Source: Myxococcales bacterium
GTDB lineage: Bacteria; Myxococcota_A; Polyangia; Nannocystales; Nannocystaceae
Assembly (NCBI GenBank): GCA_020633315.1
Contig: JACKDV010000004.1
Location: 434,001 to 498,000 of the forward strand
Direction: 5' to 3'
DNA length: 64,000 nt
In this document: piece by piece, positions 18,602-26,664 of the stretch
Position numbering within the stretch: the stretch's first letter is position 1
Layout: each line of letters begins with the position of its first letter
The notes under the pieces: generated by a model
What the model saw: only the letters and a program-made list of their open reading frames with translations
What the model was told of the DNA's origin: nothing
Database searches by the model: none
Translations under genes and position numbers: made by a program

Positions 18602-20131
18602 ATGCGCCGCCGCCTGCCGGTGGTGGACCGGCTGCCCGCCCCCGGGTCGCGGCGGGCCCTGCCGCTTGCGAAGGGCGAGGCCCCCACCCCCACCTTCGCG
18701 GTGTGGGAGCTGACGCTGGCCTGCGACCATCGCTGCCGTCACTGCGGCCCGCGGGCGGCCAAGGCCCGGCCCGACGAGCTGAGCACCGACGAGTGCCTGC
18801 GCCTGGTCGACGAGCTGGCCGAGCTCGGCGTGGGCGAGGTGGTGCTGATCGGCGGCGAGGCCTACCTGCGCGACGACTTCCTGCTGGTGATCCGGGCCTG
18901 CCGCGAGCGCGGCATGTCGGTCACCATGACCACCGGCGGGTGGGGGCTGACCCCCGAGCGCTGCGCCGCCGCCAAGCAGGCCGGGCTGCGCGGGGTGTCG
19001 GTGTCGATCGACGGGCTGCGGGAGAGCCACGACCACGTGCGCCGCCCCGGGAGCTGGGACCGGGCCTTCGCCGCGCTGCGCCACGCCAAGGCGGCCGGGC
19101 TGCCCATCGCCTCCAACACGCAGATCAACCAGCGCTCGGCGGGCGAGCTGCTGCCGCTGCTCGAGCTGCTGGGCGCCGAGGGGATCCACGGCTGGCAGAT
19201 CCAGCTCACCATGGCGCACGGCAACGCGGCCGATCACCCCGAGCTGCTGGTGCAGCCCCACATGCTGATCGAGCTGTACCAGAGCATCGACACGGTGATC
19301 GATCGCTGCGACGAGCTGGGGATCCGGCTGTGGCCGGCGAACAACATCGGCTACTTCGGCCCCATCGAGCAGCGCCTGCGCTTCCACCAGACGGGGGGGC
19401 GCCACTTCAGCGGCTGCAAGGCGGGGCTCCGCACCGTCGGCATCGAGAGCAACGGGACGATCAAGAGCTGCCCCAGCCTCGGCGGCCCGGTCAACGACGG
19501 GGGCTCGTGGCGCGAGCACGGGCTGCGAGCGCTGTGGGAGCGGGCGCCCGAGATCGGATACACGCGCCACCGGACGCTCGACGATCTGTGGGGGTACTGC
19601 CGCGAGTGCTACTACGCGAGCACCTGCATGGCCGGCTGCACCGCCACCTCCGAGCCTCTGCTGGGTCGACCGGGGAACAACCCCTACTGCCTGCACCGGG
19701 CGCTGGAGATGGATCGCATGGGGCTGCGCGAGCGCATCGAGGCGGTGCGGGGGGCCGAGGACGTGCCCTTCGGCGCCGGGCTGTTCCGGCTGATCCGCGA
19801 GCCCAAGGATCCGGCCGCGCGCGGCGAGCCGGGGGCGTGCCAGGTGGAGGAGCCGCGGGTGGATCGACGGCAGGAGCCCCATGGCCCGGGGCGGCCGGCC
19901 GCTGAGCGAAGGAGCCACCGAGGGGAGGAGGACGGCTACGCCGTGGTCGTCCCGCCCGAGCCCGAGCCGCTGCCCGTGTCCCCGCTGCCGCTCCCCGAGC
20001 CCTCCGAGCCCGAGCCGCCGTCGCTGGACTCCGAGCCCGAGCCCCCCGAGGACGAGCCCTCGGCCGCGGTGGTCGAGTCGTCGTCGGGCGGCGTGGTGTC
20101 GAGCGAGGTGTCGACCTCGGGCCCGGCGTAG
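18602..20131 (+). CDS. radical SAM/SPASM protein
   Basis: A 509-residue frame. The radical SAM motif CDHRCRHC (Cys41, Cys45, Cys48) binds the 4Fe-4S cluster that cleaves SAM; GGE follows at residues 84-86. A SPASM-type C-terminal region is rich in Cys: FSGCKAGLRT, IKSCPSLGGP, GYCRECYYASTCMAGCTA and NNPYCLHRAL, fitting two auxiliary clusters. SPASM enzymes often modify ribosomal peptides, but no precursor peptide gene was found nearby. The last 110 residues after FGAGLFRLIREP are Pro/Glu-rich. For 196 bases they lie antisense to the lipoprotein gene on the other strand, so the true end may be earlier (a frameshift) or the tail is real. The start is ATG at 18602; no clear Shine-Dalgarno. Confidence 0.85.
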   Translation: MRRRLPVVDRLPAPGSRRALPLAKGEAPTPTFAVWELTLACDHRCRHCGPRAAKARPDELSTDECLRLVDELAELGVGEVVLIGGEAYLRDDFLLVIRACRERGMSVTMTTGGWGLTPERCAAAKQAGLRGVSVSIDGLRESHDHVRRPGSWDRAFAALRHAKAAGLPIASNTQINQRSAGELLPLLELLGAEGIHGWQIQLTMAHGNAADHPELLVQPHMLIELYQSIDTVIDRCDELGIRLWPANNIGYFGPIEQRLRFHQTGGRHFSGCKAGLRTVGIESNGTIKSCPSLGGPVNDGGSWREHGLRALWERAPEIGYTRHRTLDDLWGYCRECYYASTCMAGCTATSEPLLGRPGNNPYCLHRALEMDRMGLRERIEAVRGAEDVPFGAGLFRLIREPKDPAARGEPGACQVEEPRVDRRQEPHGPGRPAAERRSHRGEEDGYAVVVPPEPEPLPVSPLPLPEPSEPEPPSLDSEPEPPEDEPSAAVVESSSGGVVSSEVSTSGPA

Positions 20132-20337
20132 GCGGCCACTCCCATCTCGGTGGTCGTGCCCGTCCCCGCGCCCTCGTCTCCGCCGTCGTCGCCCGGGCAC
20201 CCGGCGAGGGTGAGCCCCAGCACGGCCGTCGCCATCGCGGGACCGAGCGCCGAGCCGCGCGCGAGCGAGGCGTCGCAGAACGGACAGTGGCGATGATCGG
20301 TACGAACGAAGCGACGACACTCGGGACAGGGGATCAT
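19936..20337 (-). CDS. zinc-ribbon lipoprotein-like small membrane protein
   Basis: A 133-residue protein. The ATG at 20335-20337 has GGGAG just upstream. It starts with a two-knuckle zinc ribbon, CPEC at residues 4-7 and HCPFC at 17-21, followed by a hydrophobic segment ending in a lipobox-like LTLAGC (Cys47). The remaining 85 residues are acidic and Ser/Gly/Thr-rich. A zinc ribbon before a signal or anchor is odd for a lipoprotein. It would stay in the cytoplasm as part of the n-region, or the protein is a single-pass membrane protein. It starts 73 bp after the sigma factor gene on the same strand, so a regulator of that sigma factor is a reasonable guess. Its last 196 bases overlap antisense the radical SAM frame. 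Confidence 0.75.
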   Translation of the reverse strand: MIPCPECRRFVRTDHRHCPFCDASLARGSALGPAMATAVLGLTLAGCPGDDGGDEGAGTGTTTEMGVAAYAGPEVDTSLDTTPPDDDSTTAAEGSSSGGSGSESSDGGSGSEGSGSGSGDTGSGSGSGGTTTA

Positions 20338-20410
20338 CGCTCCCAAGGTACCACGGAGGAGCACCACGGGGGCTCGCGCGATCGGACCGCCCGATGGGCA
20401 CCCGCGCGCG

Positions 20411-21307
20411 CTACCGCGGAATGGCCTCCACCAGCGCCTCGAGCCGCGCCGCGAGGCCACGCCCGAGCGGCTCCTGCATCGAGCGCAGCAGCGCCCCCAG
20501 CGATGTGCCTGCGCTCGCGCTCGGTCGCGGAGCCGCAGCGGGCGGAGGCGCAGCCCCGCCCCGTCCACCCGGGATCGCGCCGCTGGATCCGGGCGGCGGA
20601 ATCGCGGGCGGCCGGGCGGGCGCAGGCGGAGCGGCTCGGGGCGGCGGCGCGGTGGCGCGGGCCGACGCCGGAGCAGCGGCCATCCTCGACCTCGTCGACC
20701 GAGCTCGACCCTGCGAGATCTCGCGACGCAGCGGGTCGGGCTCGGCCCGCACGCGTGCGCGCCGGGCCCCTTCGCGGGGCGGCTCCTCGAGGGCCTCGCG
20801 CATCACCGCCAGCGCCCGGGACACCCGCATGCGCACCGTCCCCGGCCGCAGCCCGAACGCCTCCGCCAGCTCGTCGTAGCCGAGCTCGTGCTGGAATCGC
20901 AGCACCACCAGCGCGCGCTGGGACTCGTCGAGCACCCGCAGCCCTCGCTCCACCAGGGTGCGGTTGGTCAGCCACGACGACGGCAGCGGCTGCTCATCGG
21001 GCGCCTCCTCGGCGTCCACCTCGTCGTCGATCCCCCACGGCCGCGCCTTGCGTCGGCGGAGGTGATCGATGCAGCGGTTGCGCGCGATGGCCAGCAGCCA
21101 GGTGCGGGGCGAGGCCTCGCCGCGGTAGCTGGCCAGCCCGGTGAACGCCCGGCCGAACGCATCCTGGGCGAGGTCCTCCGCGGTGGCCGGGTCGCGCACC
21201 ATCGCGCGACACAGGCCGAGCACCTCGGCCCCGTGCTCGAGCACCAGCCAGCGCGCCGCTCCGCGCACGTCGCCCTGCTCCAGCCTCGAGACGAGCTCCG
21301 TCCCCAT
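20411..21307 (-). CDS. ECF-type sigma-70 factor with Ala/Pro-rich C-terminal extension
   Basis: A 298-residue protein. Starting at ATG 21307, region 2 is clear: GLCRAMVRDPATAEDLAQDAF and ASPRTWLLAIARNRCIDHLRRRK (DNA melting and -10 recognition). Region 4 follows as ALVVLRFQHELGYDELAEAF and RPGTVRMRVSRALAVMREAL (-35 recognition HTH), ending near residue 180. The next 110 residues are rich in Ala, Pro, Arg and Ser without a recognised domain, and the last 30 form an amphipathic helix (LLRSMQEPLGRGLAARLEAL). Usual ECF factors have about 180-200 residues, so the tail is additional and may carry a signal-sensing role. It is followed by a zinc-ribbon membrane protein in the same orientation. Confidence 0.87.
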   Translation of the reverse strand: MGTELVSRLEQGDVRGAARWLVLEHGAEVLGLCRAMVRDPATAEDLAQDAFGRAFTGLASYRGEASPRTWLLAIARNRCIDHLRRRKARPWGIDDEVDAEEAPDEQPLPSSWLTNRTLVERGLRVLDESQRALVVLRFQHELGYDELAEAFGLRPGTVRMRVSRALAVMREALEEPPREGARRARVRAEPDPLRREISQGRARSTRSRMAAAPASARATAPPPRAAPPAPARPPAIPPPGSSGAIPGGRGGAAPPPAAAPRPSASAGTSLGALLRSMQEPLGRGLAARLEALVEAIPR

Positions 21308-21519
21308 CGTCACCAACGGTAGCCAGCCCGCGCGGGAAATTCGATCGCACGCGGGGCGCCCGGCCTCGGAGGTCGACGAGCGAGGCCGCCGTTCGTCACC
21401 AACGATTTCGATCTTTCCTCCAATCCATTGATATTGCTCGGCTATCGACGACCCTTTCAAGACCGCCGTGACGCCCCCCGCCCCTGGCCGGTCGATCCAC
21501 GCGAAAGGCCAGCGAGCCC

Positions 21520-22545
21520 ATGACCATCACCATCGACAACGACACCATCCGCTTCGGCCGTCGAGGCCTCACCCTCAGCTTCCAGCGGACCCTGCGCATC
21601 CCCGACGACGGCAAGAGCTACCCGCTGCCCCCCGGCCTGGGTCGCTTCCCCGTGCGACGCGTGGACGACTACGCCGAGCGCGTGCCGGCCGAGTGGGTCG
21701 AGCACGGCGGCGTGTTCCTGCCCATGTACCAGCGCGAGGCGATGTGGATCTCCTTCGGTCGCCAGGACCACCGACCACGTGCGGTGAAGCTGGCGGTGGG
21801 CAAGGTGTGTGCGCTGACCGGCAAGCCGTGGTCCGAGTCGCTGCACGCCTCGCCGCAGGACTACCTGGTCACGCCGCCGCAGCCGTGGCTCGACGGCATC
21901 TACGTGCGCGAGGGCGCGATCCGTCAGTTCATCGCGATGCCGCTGGGACAGGGCTACACGGTCGAGGGCCAGGTCACCGGGCAGGAGGTCCACGGCGGCC
22001 TGCAGATCGAGGTGCTCGAGCCCAAGGCGGGGCGCTTCCCCGAGCCGCCGCCGCGACGAGCCGAGGGCCGCACGCGCTCCCGCGCCACGATGGCCAGCGC
22101 CGGCGCAGCCCCTGCGCCAGCGGCCCCCTGCCGAGCCGCTCCCGGGGGCGCGGCCATGGGCCTGGCCGCGGGCGGACACATGAAGCAGAAGGTCTACCCC
22201 GATCCCCACGGCCTCGACACCTGGGATCCCCACAACACCCACCGCCTGTTCGTGCACATCTGCAACAGCATGCAGTGGCGGGAGATCACCGGCGAGGAGG
22301 CGCCGCGCACCCCGGTGAGCGCCAAGAGCTACGCCTCGCACGGCCTGCCCTGGTTCGACCTCTACGACGAGGGCCTGGGCTCGCTGTCGCCCTCCTCCAC
22401 CCTGGCTGGGGTGGCCTCGGTCAAGGACAAGGACCTCGAGCTGTTCGGCGTCGTGCAACAGGACGACGACACGGTGCAGCCCGGCCCCACCAAGGCGCTG
22501 TGGACCTCGGTGGCCAAGGGCGTGGTGCGCGACGGCAACTGGTAG
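21520..22545 (+). CDS. conserved hypothetical protein, 341 aa
   Basis: I do not recognise a named family. The protein has no signal peptide or membrane segment. Residues 1-165 form a dense, probably globular half (FLPMYQREAMWISF, VKLAVGKVCALTGKPW, PQPWLDGIYVREGAIRQFI). A linker of about 45 residues rich in Ala, Pro, Arg and Gly follows. Residues of about 210-341 form a second half (DTWDPHNTHRLFVHICNSMQ, LPWFDLYDEG, VASVKDKD). The conserved Trp/His-rich look suggests an enzyme or binding protein acting in the cytoplasm. It is divergent from the sigma factor gene across a 212-bp spacer with an AT-rich segment near 21400-21450, so the sigma factor could control it; untested. Confidence 0.75.
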   Translation: MTITIDNDTIRFGRRGLTLSFQRTLRIPDDGKSYPLPPGLGRFPVRRVDDYAERVPAEWVEHGGVFLPMYQREAMWISFGRQDHRPRAVKLAVGKVCALTGKPWSESLHASPQDYLVTPPQPWLDGIYVREGAIRQFIAMPLGQGYTVEGQVTGQEVHGGLQIEVLEPKAGRFPEPPPRRAEGRTRSRATMASAGAAPAPAAPCRAAPGGAAMGLAAGGHMKQKVYPDPHGLDTWDPHNTHRLFVHICNSMQWREITGEEAPRTPVSAKSYASHGLPWFDLYDEGLGSLSPSSTLAGVASVKDKDLELFGVVQQDDDTVQPGPTKALWTSVAKGVVRDGNW

Positions 22546-22608
22546 CCACCCTCGCGGCGCCGCGCGGACATCCCCGTGGCGCCGCGATATGCTCGCCTCG
22601 CTTCGTCG

Positions 22609-25434
22609 ATGGGCATCGAGCGCGAGCAGATCACCGGGACCACCGACGCGACCGACCTGGGGGGATCGGGGCCCACCCGGGCCCTGCACCGCGAGGACCC
22701 GTCCCCGGCCGACGGCCGTGCGCCCGAGGGTGGGCGTCCCTCGGGGCGAGGCCCGGGTCGGACCCTCGGCCGCTACGTGGTGCTCGAGGATCTCGGCGCC
22801 GGCGGCATGAGCCTGGTCTCGGCGGCCTACGATCCCGAGCTCGATCGGCGGGTGGCCCTCAAGGTGATGCGCGCCGACGTGGGCGAGCGCCCCGAGCGAG
22901 CGCAGGCCCGGCTGCTGCGCGAGGCCCAGGCGATGGCCCGCCTCGCGCACCCCAACGTGGTGCGGGTCTACGACGTGGGGGTGATCGGCTCGCAAGTGTA
23001 CATGGCGATGGAGCTGGTCGAGGGCCGGACCCTGCGCGACTGGCTGCAGGCGCGCCCGCGGAGCTGGCGAGAGATCGTGGCGGTGCTCGTGCGGGCGGGC
23101 CGGGGCCTGGCCGCCGCCCACGACGCGGGCCTGGTGCACCTGGACGTCAAGCCGCGCAACATCATGGTGGGCGATGCGGGCGAGGTGAAGGTGGTCGACT
23201 TCGGCCTGGCCCGGCCGCCGCGTGCCTACGACTCCGAGTCCTTCGACGGCGTGCTGCTGCCGGAGGCCGACGACACGATCACCCACGCCGGGCTGGTGAT
23301 GGGCACGCCCGGCTACATGGCTCCCGAGCACCTCGAGGGCTCGCCCGACGCTCGCTCCGATCAGTTCTCGCTGTGCGTGACCGCCTGGGAGGCGCTGTAC
23401 GGCCAGCGCCCCTACGGAGGGCGACGCCTCGACGTGTACCGGGGCGCGCTGCGGGCGGGGAAGCTCGCAGAGCCGCCGACCGAGGCCCGGGTGCCCGCAC
23501 GCGTGCGACGGCTGCTCGAGCGGGGGCTGAGCATCGCGCCGGCGCAGCGCTGGCCCTCGCTGTCGCCCTTGCTCGACGCGCTGGCCGACGATCCCTGGCG
23601 ACGACGCGTCCGCTACGGCGTGGTGGTGGGCATCGCGGGCGTGGCCGCGGTGGGGGCCTGGGCGCTGGGGCGGGGCCAGGCCGATCCCTGCGGCGGCGTG
23701 GACGAGCACCTCGCCCAGACCTGGGACGAGGGGCGGCGCGAGGCCGTGCGCAGCCACCTCGCGCGCGCGGGAGGCCAGCACGCCGAGGCCACCGCCTACG
23801 AGGTGGCCCAACTCCTCGACGACTACGCCGCGGACTGGAGCGCCGAGTGGACCGATGCCTGCCGGGCGGCCCAGGTGGAGCAGCGGCAATCGGCCGAGCT
23901 CCGGGACCTCCGCGACTACTGCCTGCGGCACCGGCTGCGCGCCCTCGACGGGACGGCCCGCGCCATCCTCGACTCGGAGCCCGAGACCGGCACCTCGTGG
24001 CGCGACGCGGTGCTGCGCCTGCCGTCGATCGATCGCTGCCGCGACCTGGGCTCGGTGCACGACGTGGGGCAGCCCCCCGCCGACCCCGAGCTACGCCGCG
24101 AGGTGGAGCGCATCGACTCCGAGCTCGCGCTGGCCCGCGCCCTCTACTATGCCGGGCACAACGAGGCCGGCGCGCAGAAGGCCCGCGAGGCGCTCGCCGA
24201 GGCCGAGCGACTCGATCATCCGCCGCTGCTGGCCGAGGCCAAGCTCGCCCTCGCCGAGGCGCTCAACCTGCTCGACCAGGCCGACGAGGCCGAGCGCCTC
24301 GCCTTCGAGGGCATGTGGGCCGCCGACGCGGCGCAGCTCCACGGCCTGCGCGTGGAGGCGATCATCGGCCTGGTCTACAACGTGGGGGTGCTCGGAGGTC
24401 GCTTCGAGGAGGCCGAGCACCTGGCCCAGGGCGGCATGGTGCTCGAGCGCGAGCTCGTCCACGACCCCACGCTGCGCGCCCAGCTGCTCAACCACCTCGC
24501 GGCCGTGCACGCCACCGCGGGCGACCCGGCCCGGGCCCAGCAGGAGTACGAGCAGGCGCTTCGGATCCGCCGCGACCACCACCTGCCCGCCGACCTCGAC
24601 GAAGGCTCCTCCCTCACCGGCATCGGGGCCACCGCCCTGCTGCTCGGCGACTACGAGCGCGCGCTCGCGGTGCAGCACGAGGCCTACGCGCTCTATCGCG
24701 ACAACTACGGTGCCGACCACCCGGGCACCCTGGTGATCCACGAGAACGTGGCCACCACCCTGCTGGGCATGGAGCGCTTCGAGGAGGGGCTGGCCGAGGT
24801 GGAGGAGCTGCTGCAGATCGCCCACCACGCCGGCCTCGACGACAAGACCATCGCCACCGCCGAGGCCACCCACGGGGCGGCGCTGCTCGAGCTGCGGCGC
24901 TTCGACGAGGCCCGCGAGGCGCTCGAGCACTCTCGCCGCAGCCTGGAGTCGCCGCTGCGGCGGCCGGTGCTGCTGGGGGTGGTGCGCGGGAACCTGGCGC
25001 TGGTGGCCCTCGAGCAGCGGCGCTTCGACGATGCGAAGGCGGAGGCCAACGCCGCGCTCGAGCGGCTGGGGCCGCTGCTGCCCGAGGACAACCTCTATGT
25101 GGTGTGGGCCAAGCTCGCGCTGGCCCGCGCGGAGCTGGGCCGCGGCGAGCCACGGGAGGCGCTGCGGCTCGCGAGCGAGGGCTGGGCCGTGCTGGAGACG
25201 CTCGAGGATCCGATCGGCCCGGACTTGCGCTCCGATGCGGCGCTGGTGTTGGCGCGAGCGCTGGAGGATCCCGAGGTGCTCGCGGAGCCCGGAGTGATCG
25301 AGTCGCTCGGGGGTGGGCGCTCGTCGACGCAGTGGGGCGCCCGCGCGCTGGCCGAGGCCCGCAGCGGCGGGCGCTCGGCGGAGCCGATGCGGCGACGCGC
25401 CGAGGCTTGGAAGCGCCGGCACGGCAGGCCGTGA
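22609..25434 (+). CDS. transmembrane Ser/Thr protein kinase with C-terminal TPR-like region
   Basis: With the ATG at 22609 the protein has 941 residues; a GTG at 22576 would add 11. The kinase domain starts at about residue 54 (LGRYVVLEDLGAGGMSLVSA). Lys85 (VALKVM) and Glu105 form the ATP site. The catalytic loop reads VHLDVKPRNIM (177-179 is HLD instead of HRD), and DFG is at 197-199. GTPGYMAPEH closes the activation segment. One membrane helix (about 336-354, GVVVGIAGVAAVGAWALG) separates it from about 580 residues of helical TPR-like repeats (for example ARAQQEYEQALRIRRDH). This plan is typical for myxobacterial Hanks-type kinases. Asp179, the catalytic base, is kept, so activity is expected; loss of the HRD Arg suggests weaker dependence on activation-loop phosphorylation. 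Confidence 0.92.
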   Translation: MGIEREQITGTTDATDLGGSGPTRALHREDPSPADGRAPEGGRPSGRGPGRTLGRYVVLEDLGAGGMSLVSAAYDPELDRRVALKVMRADVGERPERAQARLLREAQAMARLAHPNVVRVYDVGVIGSQVYMAMELVEGRTLRDWLQARPRSWREIVAVLVRAGRGLAAAHDAGLVHLDVKPRNIMVGDAGEVKVVDFGLARPPRAYDSESFDGVLLPEADDTITHAGLVMGTPGYMAPEHLEGSPDARSDQFSLCVTAWEALYGQRPYGGRRLDVYRGALRAGKLAEPPTEARVPARVRRLLERGLSIAPAQRWPSLSPLLDALADDPWRRRVRYGVVVGIAGVAAVGAWALGRGQADPCGGVDEHLAQTWDEGRREAVRSHLARAGGQHAEATAYEVAQLLDDYAADWSAEWTDACRAAQVEQRQSAELRDLRDYCLRHRLRALDGTARAILDSEPETGTSWRDAVLRLPSIDRCRDLGSVHDVGQPPADPELRREVERIDSELALARALYYAGHNEAGAQKAREALAEAERLDHPPLLAEAKLALAEALNLLDQADEAERLAFEGMWAADAAQLHGLRVEAIIGLVYNVGVLGGRFEEAEHLAQGGMVLERELVHDPTLRAQLLNHLAAVHATAGDPARAQQEYEQALRIRRDHHLPADLDEGSSLTGIGATALLLGDYERALAVQHEAYALYRDNYGADHPGTLVIHENVATTLLGMERFEEGLAEVEELLQIAHHAGLDDKTIATAEATHGAALLELRRFDEAREALEHSRRSLESPLRRPVLLGVVRGNLALVALEQRRFDDAKAEANAALERLGPLLPEDNLYVVWAKLALARAELGRGEPREALRLASEGWAVLETLEDPIGPDLRSDAALVLARALEDPEVLAEPGVIESLGGGRSSTQWGARALAEARSGGRSAEPMRRRAEAWKRRHGRP

Positions 25435-25465
25435 GCGCTCCGATGCCGGGCTGCCCCAGCGAGGC

Positions 25466-25993
25466 TCAAGCCTCGGCGTCGGCCATCCACTCCGGCATCA
25501 CGCCATCGAGCCACGGCCGCTGCTTCTTGCCCACCACCTCCACCGCCACCTCGTCCCCGCGGCGGCGAAACACCGCGTAGGGGGTGTACGCCTCGAGGAA
25601 GTCCATCTCCTGGTGGCAGTCCTCCTCGCAGAACGCGGCGAACAGGCTGATCGCCTCGCCGTTGTCGTCCCATTCCATGATGTAGCCGGGCACGCCCTCG
25701 CTGGGCTCGTCGGGGCGGCGCCCGGGGGTGTTGACCTCATCGGGCTCGTCCCAGCCGCAGGCCCGCGCCGCGTCGAGGTCGGGCTCGTCGAGCACGCTGA
25801 ACACCACGGTCCCGTGCACGGCATCGTCGGCCTCGTCGCACCAGTACTGGGCGACCAGCAGCATGGCGCTGCGCAGCTCGGGCGCGCGGGCGAGGCCCCG
25901 GCGCACGTAGGGCAGCACGAGCTCCCGTAGGTAGCGCTCGCGGCCGGCCGCGGCCTGCTCGGGGCTCATGGATCGCTGGATCTCGTCGCTCAT
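25466..25993 (-). CDS. hypothetical protein, paralogue B of the three-gene operon
   Basis: A 175-residue protein of unknown family, clearly paralogous (roughly two thirds identical by eye) to the product of 26658-27182. Shared blocks are RERYLRELVLPYVRRGLAR, LRSAMLLVAQYW-DEADDAVH, FSVLDEPDL, NGEAISLFAAFC-E-CHQ and RPWLDGVMP. The conserved acidic and His residues in DEADDAVH and the Cys-x3-Cys-His cluster hint at metal binding, which is inference. No signal peptide or membrane helix. Its ATG overlaps the stop of the isomerase-like gene (ATGA at 25990-25993), which implies translational coupling. It is convergent with the kinase gene, 31 bp apart. Confidence 0.8.
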   Translation of the reverse strand: MSDEIQRSMSPEQAAAGRERYLRELVLPYVRRGLARAPELRSAMLLVAQYWCDEADDAVHGTVVFSVLDEPDLDAARACGWDEPDEVNTPGRRPDEPSEGVPGYIMEWDDNGEAISLFAAFCEEDCHQEMDFLEAYTPYAVFRRRGDEVAVEVVGKKQRPWLDGVMPEWMADAEA

Positions 25994-26664
25994 GGGGTCT
26001 GCCTCAGGATGCCGAGCTGCTCGCGTCGCTGCGCCGCGTCGAGGCGATGCAGGTAGCTCTCGAGGATGGTACGCGTTCCCGCGCGCAGGCGCTCGCGGGC
26101 CCAGCCCAGGCCAAAGGTACCGGGGGCAATCGGTCGGTGGGTGTCGTGGCGCCCCGCGTTGGCCGAGACGTGCACCTCGGCGATGCGATCGTGCTCCCGC
26201 AGCCTCCGCCAGGTGGGCTCTCCGACCACGCCCTGCCGGAGCTGGATGTACAGGTGCGAGACGTCGACGGCCAGCGAGAGCCCGGCCTCCATGGCCAGCT
26301 CGAGCTCGTCGCCGCGGCCCAGGCAGTAGCCGGGGTGCATGGTCTCGAACACGGTGGCCGGCCGCGCCCGCGCGGTGTCGATCCAGGTGGCCGCCGCCGG
26401 GGCGTGGCGCTTGGGCGGGTGCACCGAGTCGGAGGCCACGCACAGCGAGCCGTCGTCGGCCCACACCCGGGTCCGGTAGGCCCGCGGCGTGAACCCGTGG
26501 TGCGTGCAGGTGACCACGCCCCGCGCGGTCAGCCAGCCCTCGAAATCGGGGGTGGGCACGTTGCCGGGGGTGAGCTGCAGACCGTCGGGCCCCAGCGCCA
26601 GCAATTCCTCGGCCGCGGCCTGCATGGGACGCCCCTGCAGGCAGCTCAGCGCCAGCATCAACAT
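25990..26664 (-). CDS. xylose isomerase-like TIM-barrel protein
   Basis: A 224-residue protein of the sugar phosphate isomerase/epimerase (AP endonuclease 2) superfamily. Landmarks are VFETMHPGYCLG (Glu metal ligand), LAVDVSHLYIQL (Asp and His) and AEVHVSANAGRHDTHRPIAP (His, then Asp/His). These match the usual lE, lDxgH and vHxxDnxGxxDxHxP motifs. It is short for the family (260-300), and the first beta-alpha units look compact. ATG at 26662-26664 overlaps the end of the upstream gene (ATGTTGA), and its own stop overlaps the start of the downstream gene (ATGA). It is thus embedded between two paralogous small proteins, which probably act with it. Possible activities are epimerase/isomerase or a metal-dependent oxidase of the DUF692 type; the substrate is unknown. 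Confidence 0.82.
   Translation of the reverse strand: MLMLALSCLQGRPMQAAAEELLALGPDGLQLTPGNVPTPDFEGWLTARGVVTCTHHGFTPRAYRTRVWADDGSLCVASDSVHPPKRHAPAAATWIDTARARPATVFETMHPGYCLGRGDELELAMEAGLSLAVDVSHLYIQLRQGVVGEPTWRRLREHDRIAEVHVSANAGRHDTHRPIAPGTFGLGWARERLRAGTRTILESYLHRLDAAQRREQLGILRQTP

Noticed and set aside
21468..25580. A 1,370-codon open frame overlapping the hypothetical gene and the kinase gene
   Set aside because: Arg/Gly/Ala/Pro-rich composition, no domains, and a true gene with clear motifs in another frame. It is a product of very high GC content.
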